This document shows, one piece after another, positions 36,461 to 44,593 of a stretch of DNA of 64,000 nucleotides; position 1 is the stretch's first letter, and each line of letters starts with the position of its first letter. The stretch is from JAPLJU01 sp036725345 (GTDB lineage: Bacteria; Desulfobacterota; Syntrophia; Syntrophales; UBA2192): assembly GCA_036725345.1 (NCBI GenBank), contig DAIMEJ010000011.1, positions 37,125-101,124 on the forward strand. Reading direction: 5' to 3'. A program made the translations under genes and the position numbers. The notes below the pieces were generated by a model. That model had not been told where the DNA came from and did no database searches. It worked only from the letters and a program-made list of their open reading frames with translations.

Positions 36461-37324
36461 CTACAGGATCCCGTGATCCGCCGTGCGACAGGCCGCCTCG
36501 AAGGTATTCCTGAGCAGCATGGCAATCGTCATCGGCCCCACCCCCCCGGGAACAGGCGTTATGTAGGACGCCTTCGGTTCCACCTCTGAGAAAGCCACGT
36601 CTCCCACCAGTCTCCCGTCGGGGAGTCTATTGACCCCGACGTCAATGACCACAGCCCCTTCCTTCACCATCCCCCCCCGGATCATCTCCGCCTTTCCCGC
36701 TGCCGCTACGAGAATATCCCCTCTTGCTGTCACGCCGGCCAGATTTCTCGTCCTCGTGTGACAGACCGTAATGGTGGCGTGCCTCAGAAGGAGCATGAGC
36801 GCCAGGGGCTTGCCGACGATGTTGCTCCTGCCGACAATGACGGCTTCCCTGCCTTCGACGGAAATGCTGCTTCGATCCAGAAGTTCCATGACGCCCAGTG
36901 GTGTGCAAGCCCTGTGGAGCGGGTTTCCCCCCAGCAGGCGTCCCATATTGTAGGGATGGAACCCATCCACATCCTTCCGGGGATCGACGGCCTCGATGAC
37001 TGTCGCGGTCCTGATATGCCCGGGCAGCGGCAACTGGACGAGTATGCCGTGGATCGCCGGATCCCGGTTCAACTCGTCAATGAGACGCAAAAGATCCGTC
37101 TCCTGCGTCTGTGACGGAAGCCCGAAATGCCGGGACAGGAAACCGGCTTCACCGCAGGCCTTCTCTTTCCGCCCGACGTAAATCTGCGAGGCAGGATCGT
37201 CCCCCACGAGAATCACCGCAAGTCCCGGGACAATCCCCCTCTCCTCCTTGAGTTTCAGGACCTGCGCGCCGACCTCTTCCCGTATCCCTTTTGCAATTTT
37301 ATTCCCGTCGATGATGGATGCCAT
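36461..37324 (-). CDS. folD: Bifunctional methylene-THF dehydrogenase/methenyl-THF cyclohydrolase
   Basis: FolD interconverts 5,10-methylene-, methenyl- and 10-formyl-tetrahydrofolate in the cytoplasm, for C1 metabolism or the methyl branch of the acetyl-CoA pathway. From the ATG at 37324, preceded by GGAGGGAG, the protein has 287 residues. Signatures are YVGRKEKACGEAG (catalytic Lys), LVQLPLPGH, PRKDVDGFHPYNMG, VGRSNIVGKP (NADP loop) and PVPGGVGPMTIAML. The longer upstream frame to 37555 is not conserved. It stands between the LPS and beta-oxidation genes and is convergent with the LPS operon. Confidence 0.95.
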   Translation of the reverse strand: MASIIDGNKIAKGIREEVGAQVLKLKEERGIVPGLAVILVGDDPASQIYVGRKEKACGEAGFLSRHFGLPSQTQETDLLRLIDELNRDPAIHGILVQLPLPGHIRTATVIEAVDPRKDVDGFHPYNMGRLLGGNPLHRACTPLGVMELLDRSSISVEGREAVIVGRSNIVGKPLALMLLLRHATITVCHTRTRNLAGVTARGDILVAAAGKAEMIRGGMVKEGAVVIDVGVNRLPDGRLVGDVAFSEVEPKASYITPVPGGVGPMTIAMLLRNTFEAACRTADHGIL

Positions 37325-37633
37325 GTGACTCCCTCCACCCGGATAAGATACCCGAAGCGCAGCTGACTTGCATCTACTTGAGCAGCCCTTAAATGTCAAG
37401 ACAACAACCGGTCCCCGCCGCCGACTTTCATGTTTTCCAGTTCGTTGAGCGGTAAAATAATGAAAGAGGGGGACGAAAAAGATGAATCTCCGGCCCGATC
37501 TGCATGGGCCGTAACATGCCGATATTGCTGGATAATAAATGGGTAAAATAAACAAAAAGTGAACAGAATTTTATTGATTGGTCCATGCCGTTGTGTTATG
37601 TTGTGCCCTCGAATGGAGGGAGCGTAAAAAGCC
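37325..37633. other. Divergent intergenic region between folD and the beta-oxidation operon
   Basis: 309 bp without a gene. It must hold a leftward promoter for folD and a rightward one for the operon; only the rightward one was recognised (37574-37602). Two TAAAAT-containing patches (about 37453 and 37543) are AT-rich but lack partner hexamers at good spacing. Confidence 0.5.
37574..37602 (+). promoter_or_regulatory. Candidate sigma-70-type promoter of the beta-oxidation operon
   Basis: TTGATT at 37574-37579 and TATGTT at 37597-37602 are 17 bp apart; both match consensus at four of six positions. A start near 37609 would leave a short leader containing the GGAGGG ribosome site at about 37615. 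Based only on motif matching. Confidence 0.4.
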
Positions 37634-39088
37634 ATGCATCTCGGGGAAATGCTCGATTCCGTCTGCAGTCGGTATGGCGGAAAAAAAGCAATCATTTTCG
37701 AAGACAAGACGCTTTCCTACAGCGAACTCCAGAAAGCCGTCAACTCCCTTGCCAACCATCTGAAAAGCCTCGGGATCCGGAAGGGGGACAAGGTTGCCAT
37801 CATGCTACCCAACATCCCCGAGTTCGTCATCTCCTATTTTGCCATTCTGAAGCTCGGCGCCGTCGCTGTCACCCTCAATATCATGTCGACGGCCTACGAG
37901 CTGCAATATCTCCTGGGAAACAGCGACTCCAAGGCCTTCATCACTATAGCGCAGTCGGCTAAAAGGTACGAGGAGATCAAAAACGAGATCCCCCAGTGCC
38001 GTCACATCCTTCTCGTCGATCACGAGAGTTCCTCCTCACCCTTCATGGAAGCCATCGGCAAAGGCCCCTTTGAATTCAGCATGCCGCCCATCGACAGCGA
38101 CGACCCCGCCGTCATCGTATACACGGCCGGCCTTACCGGGAACCCCCACGGCGCCGTCCTGACGCACAAGAACCTCTTCTCTCAGACGACCCTTTTCCGG
38201 GACCTCTTTGATGGAAAGCCCGAGGATCACGGCCTGGCCATCATACCTCTTTTCCACACCTTCGGCGCCACGGCGAACATGCTGGGCGTCATGAGCCTGG
38301 GATGCACCGTCACCATTTTAGACCAGTTCAATATCGATGCAATCCTCAAGGCAATCGAAAGAGACCATGTGACCTACATCGGCGCCGTGCCCCGGGTGTT
38401 TCTCGGCATGCTTTTATACGAGGAGGCGGATAAGTTCGATACCCGCTCCCTTCGACTCTGCATCACCGGCGGATCCACCATGCCGCCCCAGTACATGCCG
38501 GCCTTTTCGAAAAAGTTCCGGTGCGTTTTGACGGAGGGCTACGGGCTCACGGAGGCCTCCCCGGTCTGCACCGTGGGAAGGCTGAACATGCCGATCAAAC
38601 CGGGCTCCATCGGGGTTCCAATCCCGGGGGTTGAGATTAAGGTCATAGATGATAATGACAGGGAGGTCCCGGCCGGCCAGGTCGGGGAGCTTGTCGTCAG
38701 AGGCATCAACGTGATGAAGGGATATTATAGAGACGCAGAAGCAACGGCCGGGGTGATGAAGAACGGCTGGCTGCACACGGGTGATCTCGCGAGGGTCGAC
38801 GGGGAGGGATACGTCTTTCTCACCGGTCGTAAAAAACGCATGATCATCACAAGCGGGTTCAACGTCTACCCCCGCGAGGTGGAAATCATCCTCGACCGGC
38901 ATCCCGCTGTCAAGGCCTCTCAGGTCGTCGGCAAGCCCGATCTCATGAGGGGGGAAATCGTCAAGGCCCTCGTCGTCAAGCGCCCAAACGAAGCTGCCGA
39001 CGAGAGAGCGATCCTGAAGCACTGCAGGACGTACCTTTCATCCTACAAGGTTCCGCGAGAAATCGTTTTCATTGACAGTTTGAATTGA
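37634..39088 (+). CDS. AMP-dependent acyl-CoA synthetase-like protein with shortened C-terminus
   Basis: First gene of the beta-oxidation operon, expected to activate a fatty or organic acid to acyl-CoA. The 484 residues show the ANL fold: phosphate loop at 163-173, EGYGLTEASPV, and HTGDLARVDGEGYVFLTGR with the hinge. Two features are odd. The phosphate loop reads YTAGLTGNPHG, with His172 where Lys is usual. The protein stops at VPREIVFIDSLN, so the conserved C-terminal PKxxxGK motif with the adenylation lysine is missing, and it is not found in other frames just downstream. Adenylation may be impaired, or the protein may act on preformed acyl-adenylates or regulate. The ribosome site GGAGGG supports the start. 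Confidence 0.82.
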   Translation: MHLGEMLDSVCSRYGGKKAIIFEDKTLSYSELQKAVNSLANHLKSLGIRKGDKVAIMLPNIPEFVISYFAILKLGAVAVTLNIMSTAYELQYLLGNSDSKAFITIAQSAKRYEEIKNEIPQCRHILLVDHESSSSPFMEAIGKGPFEFSMPPIDSDDPAVIVYTAGLTGNPHGAVLTHKNLFSQTTLFRDLFDGKPEDHGLAIIPLFHTFGATANMLGVMSLGCTVTILDQFNIDAILKAIERDHVTYIGAVPRVFLGMLLYEEADKFDTRSLRLCITGGSTMPPQYMPAFSKKFRCVLTEGYGLTEASPVCTVGRLNMPIKPGSIGVPIPGVEIKVIDDNDREVPAGQVGELVVRGINVMKGYYRDAEATAGVMKNGWLHTGDLARVDGEGYVFLTGRKKRMIITSGFNVYPREVEIILDRHPAVKASQVVGKPDLMRGEIVKALVVKRPNEAADERAILKHCRTYLSSYKVPREIVFIDSLN

Positions 39089-39382
39089 CCATTCGATACC
39101 CCCGGCGTGAACAACCGGCCGGGGGCTCGATTCGCTCGATCCCGTCCATACCCCGCTGCAAGGGCGTGAAGCGAAACCTTCGACACTCATGTCTTCCCGG
39201 CGAGGAAAATGCTCTTCCGCAGTGCCATGGGGCTGCGGCTCTTTGATTGAGAGTCAACTGATTCCCCGGATCATCGTGATCTTCGGCACATGAAGTGCCG
39301 CAACAAAATTATCAAGCGGGATGAACCAGGACAGGCGGGCTGCCAAGAGCCCCGGCGAATCCCGGTACTCAAGGAGGTAAAG
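39089..39382. other. 294-bp intergenic region with GC-rich hairpin after the ligase-like gene
   Basis: No gene. An 8-bp stem CCCCCGGC/GCCGGGGG (39099-39125) with an 11-nt loop lies 10 bp after the stop codon, without a T tract, so it is a weak terminator or an RNA-processing/stability element. The rest, up to the AAGGAGG ribosome site at 39371-39377, shows no recognised signal. Confidence 0.5.
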
Positions 39383-40744
39383 ATGGAAAAGGTACCGCAG
39401 AAGTTGGACAAAGCAAGGGCGACATTTTACAAGGATGCCCCGATCGCCAAATTCGGCGAAAGAAAAGCGCCCACGACGGGCATGGGAAGGAAGATCAAGA
39501 ACGTCTCCAAAAATCTGAGAGAGGTCGTCTGTGTGGAAGCCTGCCGCACACCCTACGGCGTTTTCGGCGGGGCCCTGAGGGGATTTGACGCCCCGCAGCT
39601 TGGCGCCCTCGCGATCAAGGAGTGCCTGCGGAGGACCGGAGGCAAGGTGAAGGGCGAAGACGTGGATTATGTTTTCATGGGACAGGTTGTTCCGGCAGGG
39701 TGCGGGCAGGTGCCGAGCCGCCAGGCGACGCTTCTCGCAGGACTGCCCGAGTCCGTCCCCTCCATCACGGTAAACAAGGTCTGCTCCTCGGGCATTAAAA
39801 CGATAGACCTGGCCGTACAGATGATTCAGACGGGCAGGGCCGAGATTGTCATTGCCGGCGGACAGGAAAGCATGACCAACGCCCCCTATTCGCTTCCCGA
39901 CATGCGCTGGGGCAGCCGGATGGGCCTTCCCAACGGGCGTCTGGTTGATCTCATGGTCTATGATGGCCTCTGGGACGCTTTCTACAACCGTCACATGGCC
40001 ATCCACGGATCCGAGACGGCCGATGAGTTCGGCTTCACGAAAGAGGACCAGGATGAGTGGGCCTACCTGTCGCAGACGAGGGCCGTCGAGGCCATGAAGG
40101 CCGGCCGGCTGGACGCGGAGATCTTCCCTGTGGAAGTCAAAAAGGGGAAGGACACGATCATTTTCGACAAGGACGAAGGACCGAGGCCGGGGACGACCAT
40201 GGAGGGCCTCGCGAAGCTGCCGCCCGTCTTCAACCACAAGAGCACCGTCACCGGAAAGCCCGGTAGTGTCTCGGCCGGTAACGCCCCCGGTGTCAATGAC
40301 GGCGGCGACGTCTGTCTCCTCATGAGCGCGGAGACAGCAAAAAAACTTGGCATGAAACCCCTTTTCACCATACTGGACTATGCAGAGGTTTCCCAGCCCA
40401 CGAAGGATATCGCCACGGTACCGGGGCTTTCCATCAAGAAGCTGCTGGAGCAAAACAACCTGACGATTGACAAGGTGGACCTCATCGAAATCAACGAGGC
40501 CTTCGCCGCCGTCGTCCTCGTCAGCGCCAGGAGCATCCTGGGCCTATCCAAGGAGGACATGCTCAAGAAGGTGAACGTCAACGGCAGCGCCATCGCCTAC
40601 GGCCATCCCATCGGGGCCACGGGTGCCAGGATCGCCATGACCCTGGCCTACGAGCTTCGCAGGAGGGGCGGCGGGATCGGCGTGTGCGGCATATGCTCCG
40701 GCCACGCGCAGGGCGACGCGATGTTGATAAAAGTGGAGGCATAA
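39383..40744 (+). CDS. Thiolase (acyl-CoA acetyltransferase) with N-terminal extension
   Basis: Cleaves 3-ketoacyl-CoA with CoA to acetyl-CoA and a shortened acyl-CoA, or condenses acetyl-CoA in reverse. The ATG at 39383 is fixed by AAGGAGG six bases upstream; an ORF from 39290 is less likely. The 453 residues include the nucleophile Cys134 in NKVCSSG, INEAFAA, His408 in GHPIGATG and a C-terminal CGICSGHAQG, the last a less usual form of CIGGGxG. About 45 residues precede the normal thiolase start (VVCVEACRTPYG), an unusual extension. It shares the operon with a second thiolase, so the two may differ in chain length. Confidence 0.88.
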   Translation: MEKVPQKLDKARATFYKDAPIAKFGERKAPTTGMGRKIKNVSKNLREVVCVEACRTPYGVFGGALRGFDAPQLGALAIKECLRRTGGKVKGEDVDYVFMGQVVPAGCGQVPSRQATLLAGLPESVPSITVNKVCSSGIKTIDLAVQMIQTGRAEIVIAGGQESMTNAPYSLPDMRWGSRMGLPNGRLVDLMVYDGLWDAFYNRHMAIHGSETADEFGFTKEDQDEWAYLSQTRAVEAMKAGRLDAEIFPVEVKKGKDTIIFDKDEGPRPGTTMEGLAKLPPVFNHKSTVTGKPGSVSAGNAPGVNDGGDVCLLMSAETAKKLGMKPLFTILDYAEVSQPTKDIATVPGLSIKKLLEQNNLTIDKVDLIEINEAFAAVVLVSARSILGLSKEDMLKKVNVNGSAIAYGHPIGATGARIAMTLAYELRRRGGGIGVCGICSGHAQGDAMLIKVEA

Positions 40745-40827
40745 GGCTAAGGGCGTAAGGCTTAAGGCAGGGAAAAAAGAATTTTCTTTCCATAAGCCCT
40801 AAGCCATAAGCCCTGAGCCATAAACAT
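40742..40827. repeat. 7-bp repeat cluster, inverted arms, between thiolase and four-helix-bundle gene
   Basis: Starts in the thiolase stop codon. The left arm has TAAGGCTAAGGG and TAAGGCTTAAGG; after an AT-rich centre (GAATTTTC) the right arm has CATAAGCCCTAAGCC and CATAAGCCCTGAGCC. The arms are complementary in type, so a long imperfect hairpin is possible. The repeat runs almost to the start codon at 40828. Confidence 0.8.
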
Positions 40828-41190
40828 ATGGGCAAGGAGGGGTTCAAAGAGCTGAGGGTTTGGCAAAAGGGAAAAGATCTGGCGGTTTTTCTATACGGTA
40901 TCACTCACACCGGACTTTTTTCAAAAGATCAGGCATTAAGAGATCAGATGAGAAGGGCGGCGCTGTCCATTCCAAGCAACATCGCTGAAGGTGACCAATT
41001 GGATACCGATAAGCAGGCCGTGAGGCACTTCTACTTCGCAAAAGGATCGGCCGCCGAGCTTCTATCTCATGCCATTATCGCTCTTGAGATTGGTTATATT
41101 GATCAGAAGACATTTAAGGTCGTTGAAACAAGATGCCTCGAGATATCCGGCATGTTGAGCAAACTGATCAAGATCCGGTCGGGCTCTTAA
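40828..41190 (+). CDS. Four-helix-bundle protein (S23/23S rRNA intervening-sequence-protein family)
   Basis: A 120-residue all-helical protein with the family pattern FKELRVWQKG at the start, then QMRRAALSIPSNIAEG and a C-terminal EISGMLSKLIK. Members occur in 23S rRNA intervening sequences, as the accessory protein Avd of diversity-generating retroelements, or as stand-alone genes; function is unclear. Here it interrupts a beta-oxidation operon and is flanked on both sides by 7-bp repeats (40742-40827, 41191-41235). No ribosome site precedes the ATG; an AAGGAGG occurs instead at codons 3-5. No reverse transcriptase or rRNA gene is nearby, so it is probably a recent insertion. Confidence 0.85.
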   Translation: MGKEGFKELRVWQKGKDLAVFLYGITHTGLFSKDQALRDQMRRAALSIPSNIAEGDQLDTDKQAVRHFYFAKGSAAELLSHAIIALEIGYIDQKTFKVVETRCLEISGMLSKLIKIRSGS

Positions 41191-41235
41191 ATACAGCTTT
41201 TGCCCTAAGCCTTAAGCCATTAGCCATGAGCCAAT
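41191..41235. repeat. 7-bp repeat cluster downstream of the four-helix-bundle gene
   Basis: Contains CCCTAAGCCTTAAGCC and CATTAGCCATGAGCC, degenerate copies of the GCCxTAA 7-mer in the same orientation as the right arm of 40742-40827. It ends a few bases before the AAAGGAG ribosome site of the next thiolase gene. Confidence 0.75.
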
Positions 41236-41257
41236 AAAGTTGAAAGGAGTCTTGAGA

Positions 41258-42547
41258 ATGAAAGAAGCGGTTATTGTAAGCGGTGCGAGGACCGCCGTGG
41301 GTGAATTCGGCGGATCGTTGAAGGATGTTTCGGTTGTCGAGCTCGGCCGGCTCGTCATCAAGGAAGCCGTCAAGCGGGCCGGGTTGAGACCCGCCATCAA
41401 CGACTTCATCAAGAAAGCCCGTCCCAAGGCCTTCGGCGATTTTGAGATGACGGACATCCAGAAGAAACACTACGATTACGACAAATCTCTGACCCCCGTC
41501 TACATCGACGAGGTCATCATGGGCAACGTGCTGACGGCCGGCATGGGTCAGAATCCGCCCCGGCAGGCGGCGATCTACGCGGGACTTCCTGAAGAGAGCA
41601 ACGTCATTACCGTTCAGAAGGTCTGCGCCTCCGGCATGAAGGCAATTGCGCTGGCCGCGCAAACCATCATGATCGGCGACGCGGACATCGTCGTCGCGGG
41701 CGGCATGGAAAACATGAGCAGGGTCCCCTACGCCCTGCCCAATGCCCGCTGGGGATACCGGATGAGCATGCCCCACGGCCAGGTGACGGACCTCATGGTC
41801 CACGATGGCCTGTGGGAAATCTTCAACAAATACCACATGGGCTTCACGGCTGAAAACATTGCCGCCAAATACGGCATCTCGAGGGAGGAGCAGGACAAGC
41901 TTGCCTATGAGAGCCACCGCAGGGCACGGGCGGCCAATGCCAGCGGCGCCGTGGCCGACGAGATCGTCCCGGTGGTCATTCCCCAGAGGAAGGGCGACCC
42001 CAAGGTCTTCAAAGTGGACGAGCGCCCCATGGACGCGAGCCTCGAGAAGATGGCGAAACTCGCCCCGGTCTTCAAGAAAGACGGGACCGTCACGGCTGGA
42101 AACGCCTCCGGCATCAATGACGGCGCCTGCGCCGTGGTCGTGATGAGCGCCGAGAAGGCCAAGGAGCTGAAGCTGAAACCCCTCGCGAAAATCAGGGGCT
42201 GGTCCTCCGGCGGTGTGGACCCCGCCTACATGGGTCTGGGACCCATCCCGGCCGTCCGGAAGGTCTTCAGCAAGCTCGGCATCACCATGAAGGACATCGG
42301 CCTCATCGAGCTCAACGAGGCTTTCGCCGTCCAGGCCCTGGGCTGCATCAAGGAACTGGGGGTCAATCTCGATATCTGCAATGTCAATGGAAGCGGTATT
42401 TCCATCGGCCACCCGATCGGATGCACCGGCGCGAGGATCACCTATACGCTGGCCATGCAGATGAAGAAGAGGAACGTCAAGCTGGGTCTCGCCTCTCTCT
42501 GCATCGGCGGCGGACAGGGTATGGCCATCGTGCTGGAGAACGTGTGA
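41258..42547 (+). CDS. Acetyl-CoA acetyltransferase / thiolase
   Basis: A 429-residue thiolase from the ATG at 41258 (AAAGGAG upstream; a TTG six codons earlier is not favoured). The nucleophile is Cys123 in QKVCASG; LIELNEAFAVQ, GHPIGCTGAR and CIGGGQG complete the active site. An insertion of about 30 residues (about 42-72) follows the first helix and is not usual in thiolases. It stands directly upstream of hbd and crt genes, the layout of short-chain (butyryl/crotonyl-CoA) oxidation, so acetoacetyl-CoA is the likely substrate. Confidence 0.9.
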   Translation: MKEAVIVSGARTAVGEFGGSLKDVSVVELGRLVIKEAVKRAGLRPAINDFIKKARPKAFGDFEMTDIQKKHYDYDKSLTPVYIDEVIMGNVLTAGMGQNPPRQAAIYAGLPEESNVITVQKVCASGMKAIALAAQTIMIGDADIVVAGGMENMSRVPYALPNARWGYRMSMPHGQVTDLMVHDGLWEIFNKYHMGFTAENIAAKYGISREEQDKLAYESHRRARAANASGAVADEIVPVVIPQRKGDPKVFKVDERPMDASLEKMAKLAPVFKKDGTVTAGNASGINDGACAVVVMSAEKAKELKLKPLAKIRGWSSGGVDPAYMGLGPIPAVRKVFSKLGITMKDIGLIELNEAFAVQALGCIKELGVNLDICNVNGSGISIGHPIGCTGARITYTLAMQMKKRNVKLGLASLCIGGGQGMAIVLENV

Positions 42548-42575
42548 GGTTCAGACGCTACAACAAGGGGTAAGA

Positions 42576-42617
42576 CCCGGACCCGGCGGCGTCGATGATC
42601 ACCTCGCCGGGTCCGGG
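42576..42617 (+). terminator. Perfect 13-bp GC-rich hairpin after the second thiolase (no T tract)
   Basis: CCCGGACCCGGCG at 42576-42588 pairs perfectly with 42605-42617 around a 16-nt loop. It is followed by A-rich sequence, not T, so it is more likely an mRNA stability or partial-attenuation element within the operon than a full terminator. Confidence 0.45.
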
Positions 42618-42745
42618 AAAAATATCATGTATGCATGCCGCGTTCAGAAGAAAAGCGGAAGGAGGGTCACGGTGCCCCGGTTCCCCGGCGAAAACGGCGT
42701 GTGAAAAAATTCAACATATAAAACCAGAAGAAGGAGGGTGAGAAC

Positions 42746-43618
42746 ATGGCTATTGTAAAAGATGTAAAGACAATCGGAGTCGTTGGCGCGGGCCAGATGG
42801 GCAGCGGCATCGCTCAGGTTGCCGCGACGCCCGGCGGACTGAAGGTCATCCTGAACGACATCGCCGATCAATTCGTGGACAAGGGTTACAACGGCATCGC
42901 GGGGAACCTCGACAGGCTCATCGCGAAAGACAAGCTCAAGGCGGACCAGAAAAACGAGATCATGGGCCGCATCAAGAAAAGCACAAAACTCGAGGACATG
43001 AAGGATGCCGATTTCGTCGTCGAGGCGGCCATCGAGAGGGAGGATCTCAAGCTCAACATCTTCAGAACGCTCGATTCGGTCTGCAAGCCCGGCGTGGTGC
43101 TCGCCTCGAATACCTCGTCCATCCCGATCACGAGGATCGCCGGCGCCACCAAGAGGGCGGAACTTGTCATCGGCATGCACTTCATGAACCCCGTCCCCGT
43201 GATGAGGCTCGTCGAAATCATCCGTGGACTTGCCACTTCCCAGGAGACCTATGACCTGACGGACAAGCTTTCCAAGCAGTTCGGCAAGGTCCCTGTGGAG
43301 TGCAACGACTTCCCGGGTTTTATCTCCAACAGGATCCTCATGCCGATGATCAACGAGGCCGTCTACGCCCTCATGGAAGGCGTGGGCACCCCCAAGGCCA
43401 TCGACGACATCATGGTCCTCGGCATGAATCACCCCATGGGACCCCTGGCCCTTGCCGACCTCATCGGCCTCGACACCTGCTGGGCCATCATGGACGTTCT
43501 CTACAAGGGTTTCGGTGATTCCAAGTACCGTCCGTGCCCGCTTCTGAAAAAGTACGTCGATGCCGGCTTCATGGGAAGAAAATCGGGCAAAGGGTTCTAC
43601 GACTACAGCAAGAAGTAG
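42746..43618 (+). CDS. hbd: 3-hydroxybutyryl-CoA dehydrogenase
   Basis: Oxidises 3-hydroxyacyl-CoA (typically 3-hydroxybutyryl-CoA) to the 3-keto form with NAD(P)+. The 290 residues fit the single-function family. The Rossmann loop is VVGAGQMGSGIAQ, the catalytic His145 lies in GMHFMNPVPVM, the partner Glu in LVEII, and the C-terminal domain has DFPGFISNRI and ADLIGLDTCW. AAGGAGG-type ribosome site directly upstream. It is followed by crotonase and acyl-CoA dehydrogenase genes. Confidence 0.93.
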   Translation: MAIVKDVKTIGVVGAGQMGSGIAQVAATPGGLKVILNDIADQFVDKGYNGIAGNLDRLIAKDKLKADQKNEIMGRIKKSTKLEDMKDADFVVEAAIEREDLKLNIFRTLDSVCKPGVVLASNTSSIPITRIAGATKRAELVIGMHFMNPVPVMRLVEIIRGLATSQETYDLTDKLSKQFGKVPVECNDFPGFISNRILMPMINEAVYALMEGVGTPKAIDDIMVLGMNHPMGPLALADLIGLDTCWAIMDVLYKGFGDSKYRPCPLLKKYVDAGFMGRKSGKGFYDYSKK

Positions 43619-43761
43619 TTGTCGGGGTCGGCAGACCAGATGAGAACCGTGTCATTTGGAGATCCGTGCCCCGTCAGCCGGGGCGCGGGCTTCAATTGCC
43701 ATTTGTCAGTCCGGCATCCGGTTCGCGAAGTATTTAACGATCACAGAAAGGAGTGAGGACG

Positions 43762-44544
43762 ATGGAATACAAGAACATTTTGTTTGAAGTGGCGGACGGG
43801 GTTGCCACGATCACGATCAACCGGCCCAAGGCGCTCAACGCCCTGAACTCGGACGTGATGGCCGAACTCTACGACGCCGCCGTCAAGTGCAAGAACGATG
43901 AGGCCGTCAAGGTCGTCGTCATCACCGGCGCGGGCGAGAAGTCCTTCGTGGCGGGCGCCGACATCGCCCAGATGGCGGAGTTGAGACCCCAGCAGGCCAT
44001 GGAGTTCATGGAGGCCGGTATCGACACGTTCAGGACGTTTGAGATCCTTCCCAAGCCCGTCATCGCGGCGATCAACGGCTTCGCCCTCGGCGGCGGCGTG
44101 GAATTCGCCATGTCCTGCGACTTCCGTTTCGCTTCCGAAAACGCCCGTTTCGGACAGCCCGAGATATCAATCGGCCTGATCCCGGGATGGGGCGGCACAC
44201 AGAGACTGGCGCGCCTCGTCGGCATCGGGCGGGCAAAGGAATACATCATGGGCGGCGAGATGATCGACGCCAAGCGGGCCTACGAGATCGGTCTGGTCAA
44301 CAGGGTCTTCCCCGCCGATCAACTCTTGGCAGAAACGAAGAAGTTCGCCGCGAAGCTGGTCAGGCTGCCCGGTTTCGCCCTCAAGATGGCCAAGCACGCG
44401 ATCAACTTCGGCTACGATCTCGCCCTCGACAACGCCATGAGGCTCGAGACGGAGTGCTGCTCGCAGTGCTTCAGCACAGACGACCAGAAAGAAGGCATGA
44501 AGGCCTTCCTGGAAAAGAGAAAACCGGCATTCAAGGGACGGTAA
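43762..44544 (+). CDS. Enoyl-CoA hydratase (crotonase)
   Basis: Hydrates 2-enoyl-CoA to 3-hydroxyacyl-CoA. From the ATG at 43762 (AAAGGAG at 43747-43753; GTG at 43753 lies within this site) it has 260 residues. Oxyanion-hole segments are AGADIAQM and GFALGGGVEFAM. Both catalytic glutamates are present, Glu114 and Glu134, 20 residues apart as in rat crotonase (Glu144/Glu164). The GLIPGWGGTQRL segment is classical for short-chain hydratases. It is placed between hbd and the acyl-CoA dehydrogenase gene. Confidence 0.93.
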   Translation: MEYKNILFEVADGVATITINRPKALNALNSDVMAELYDAAVKCKNDEAVKVVVITGAGEKSFVAGADIAQMAELRPQQAMEFMEAGIDTFRTFEILPKPVIAAINGFALGGGVEFAMSCDFRFASENARFGQPEISIGLIPGWGGTQRLARLVGIGRAKEYIMGGEMIDAKRAYEIGLVNRVFPADQLLAETKKFAAKLVRLPGFALKMAKHAINFGYDLALDNAMRLETECCSQCFSTDDQKEGMKAFLEKRKPAFKGR

Positions 44545-44593
44545 CTCATCAAAAACATCTTAAAATAAACTTAAGCAAAGGGGGGTTATTTCT

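Noticed and set aside
37325..37555. N-terminal extension of FolD to 37555
   Set aside because: The added 77 residues are unlike FolD; a good ribosome site stands directly before the ATG at 37324.
40828..41190. Avd accessory gene of a diversity-generating retroelement
   Set aside because: No reverse transcriptase, template repeat or variable repeat is seen near the four-helix-bundle gene; the 7-mers are too short and degenerate for TR/VR.
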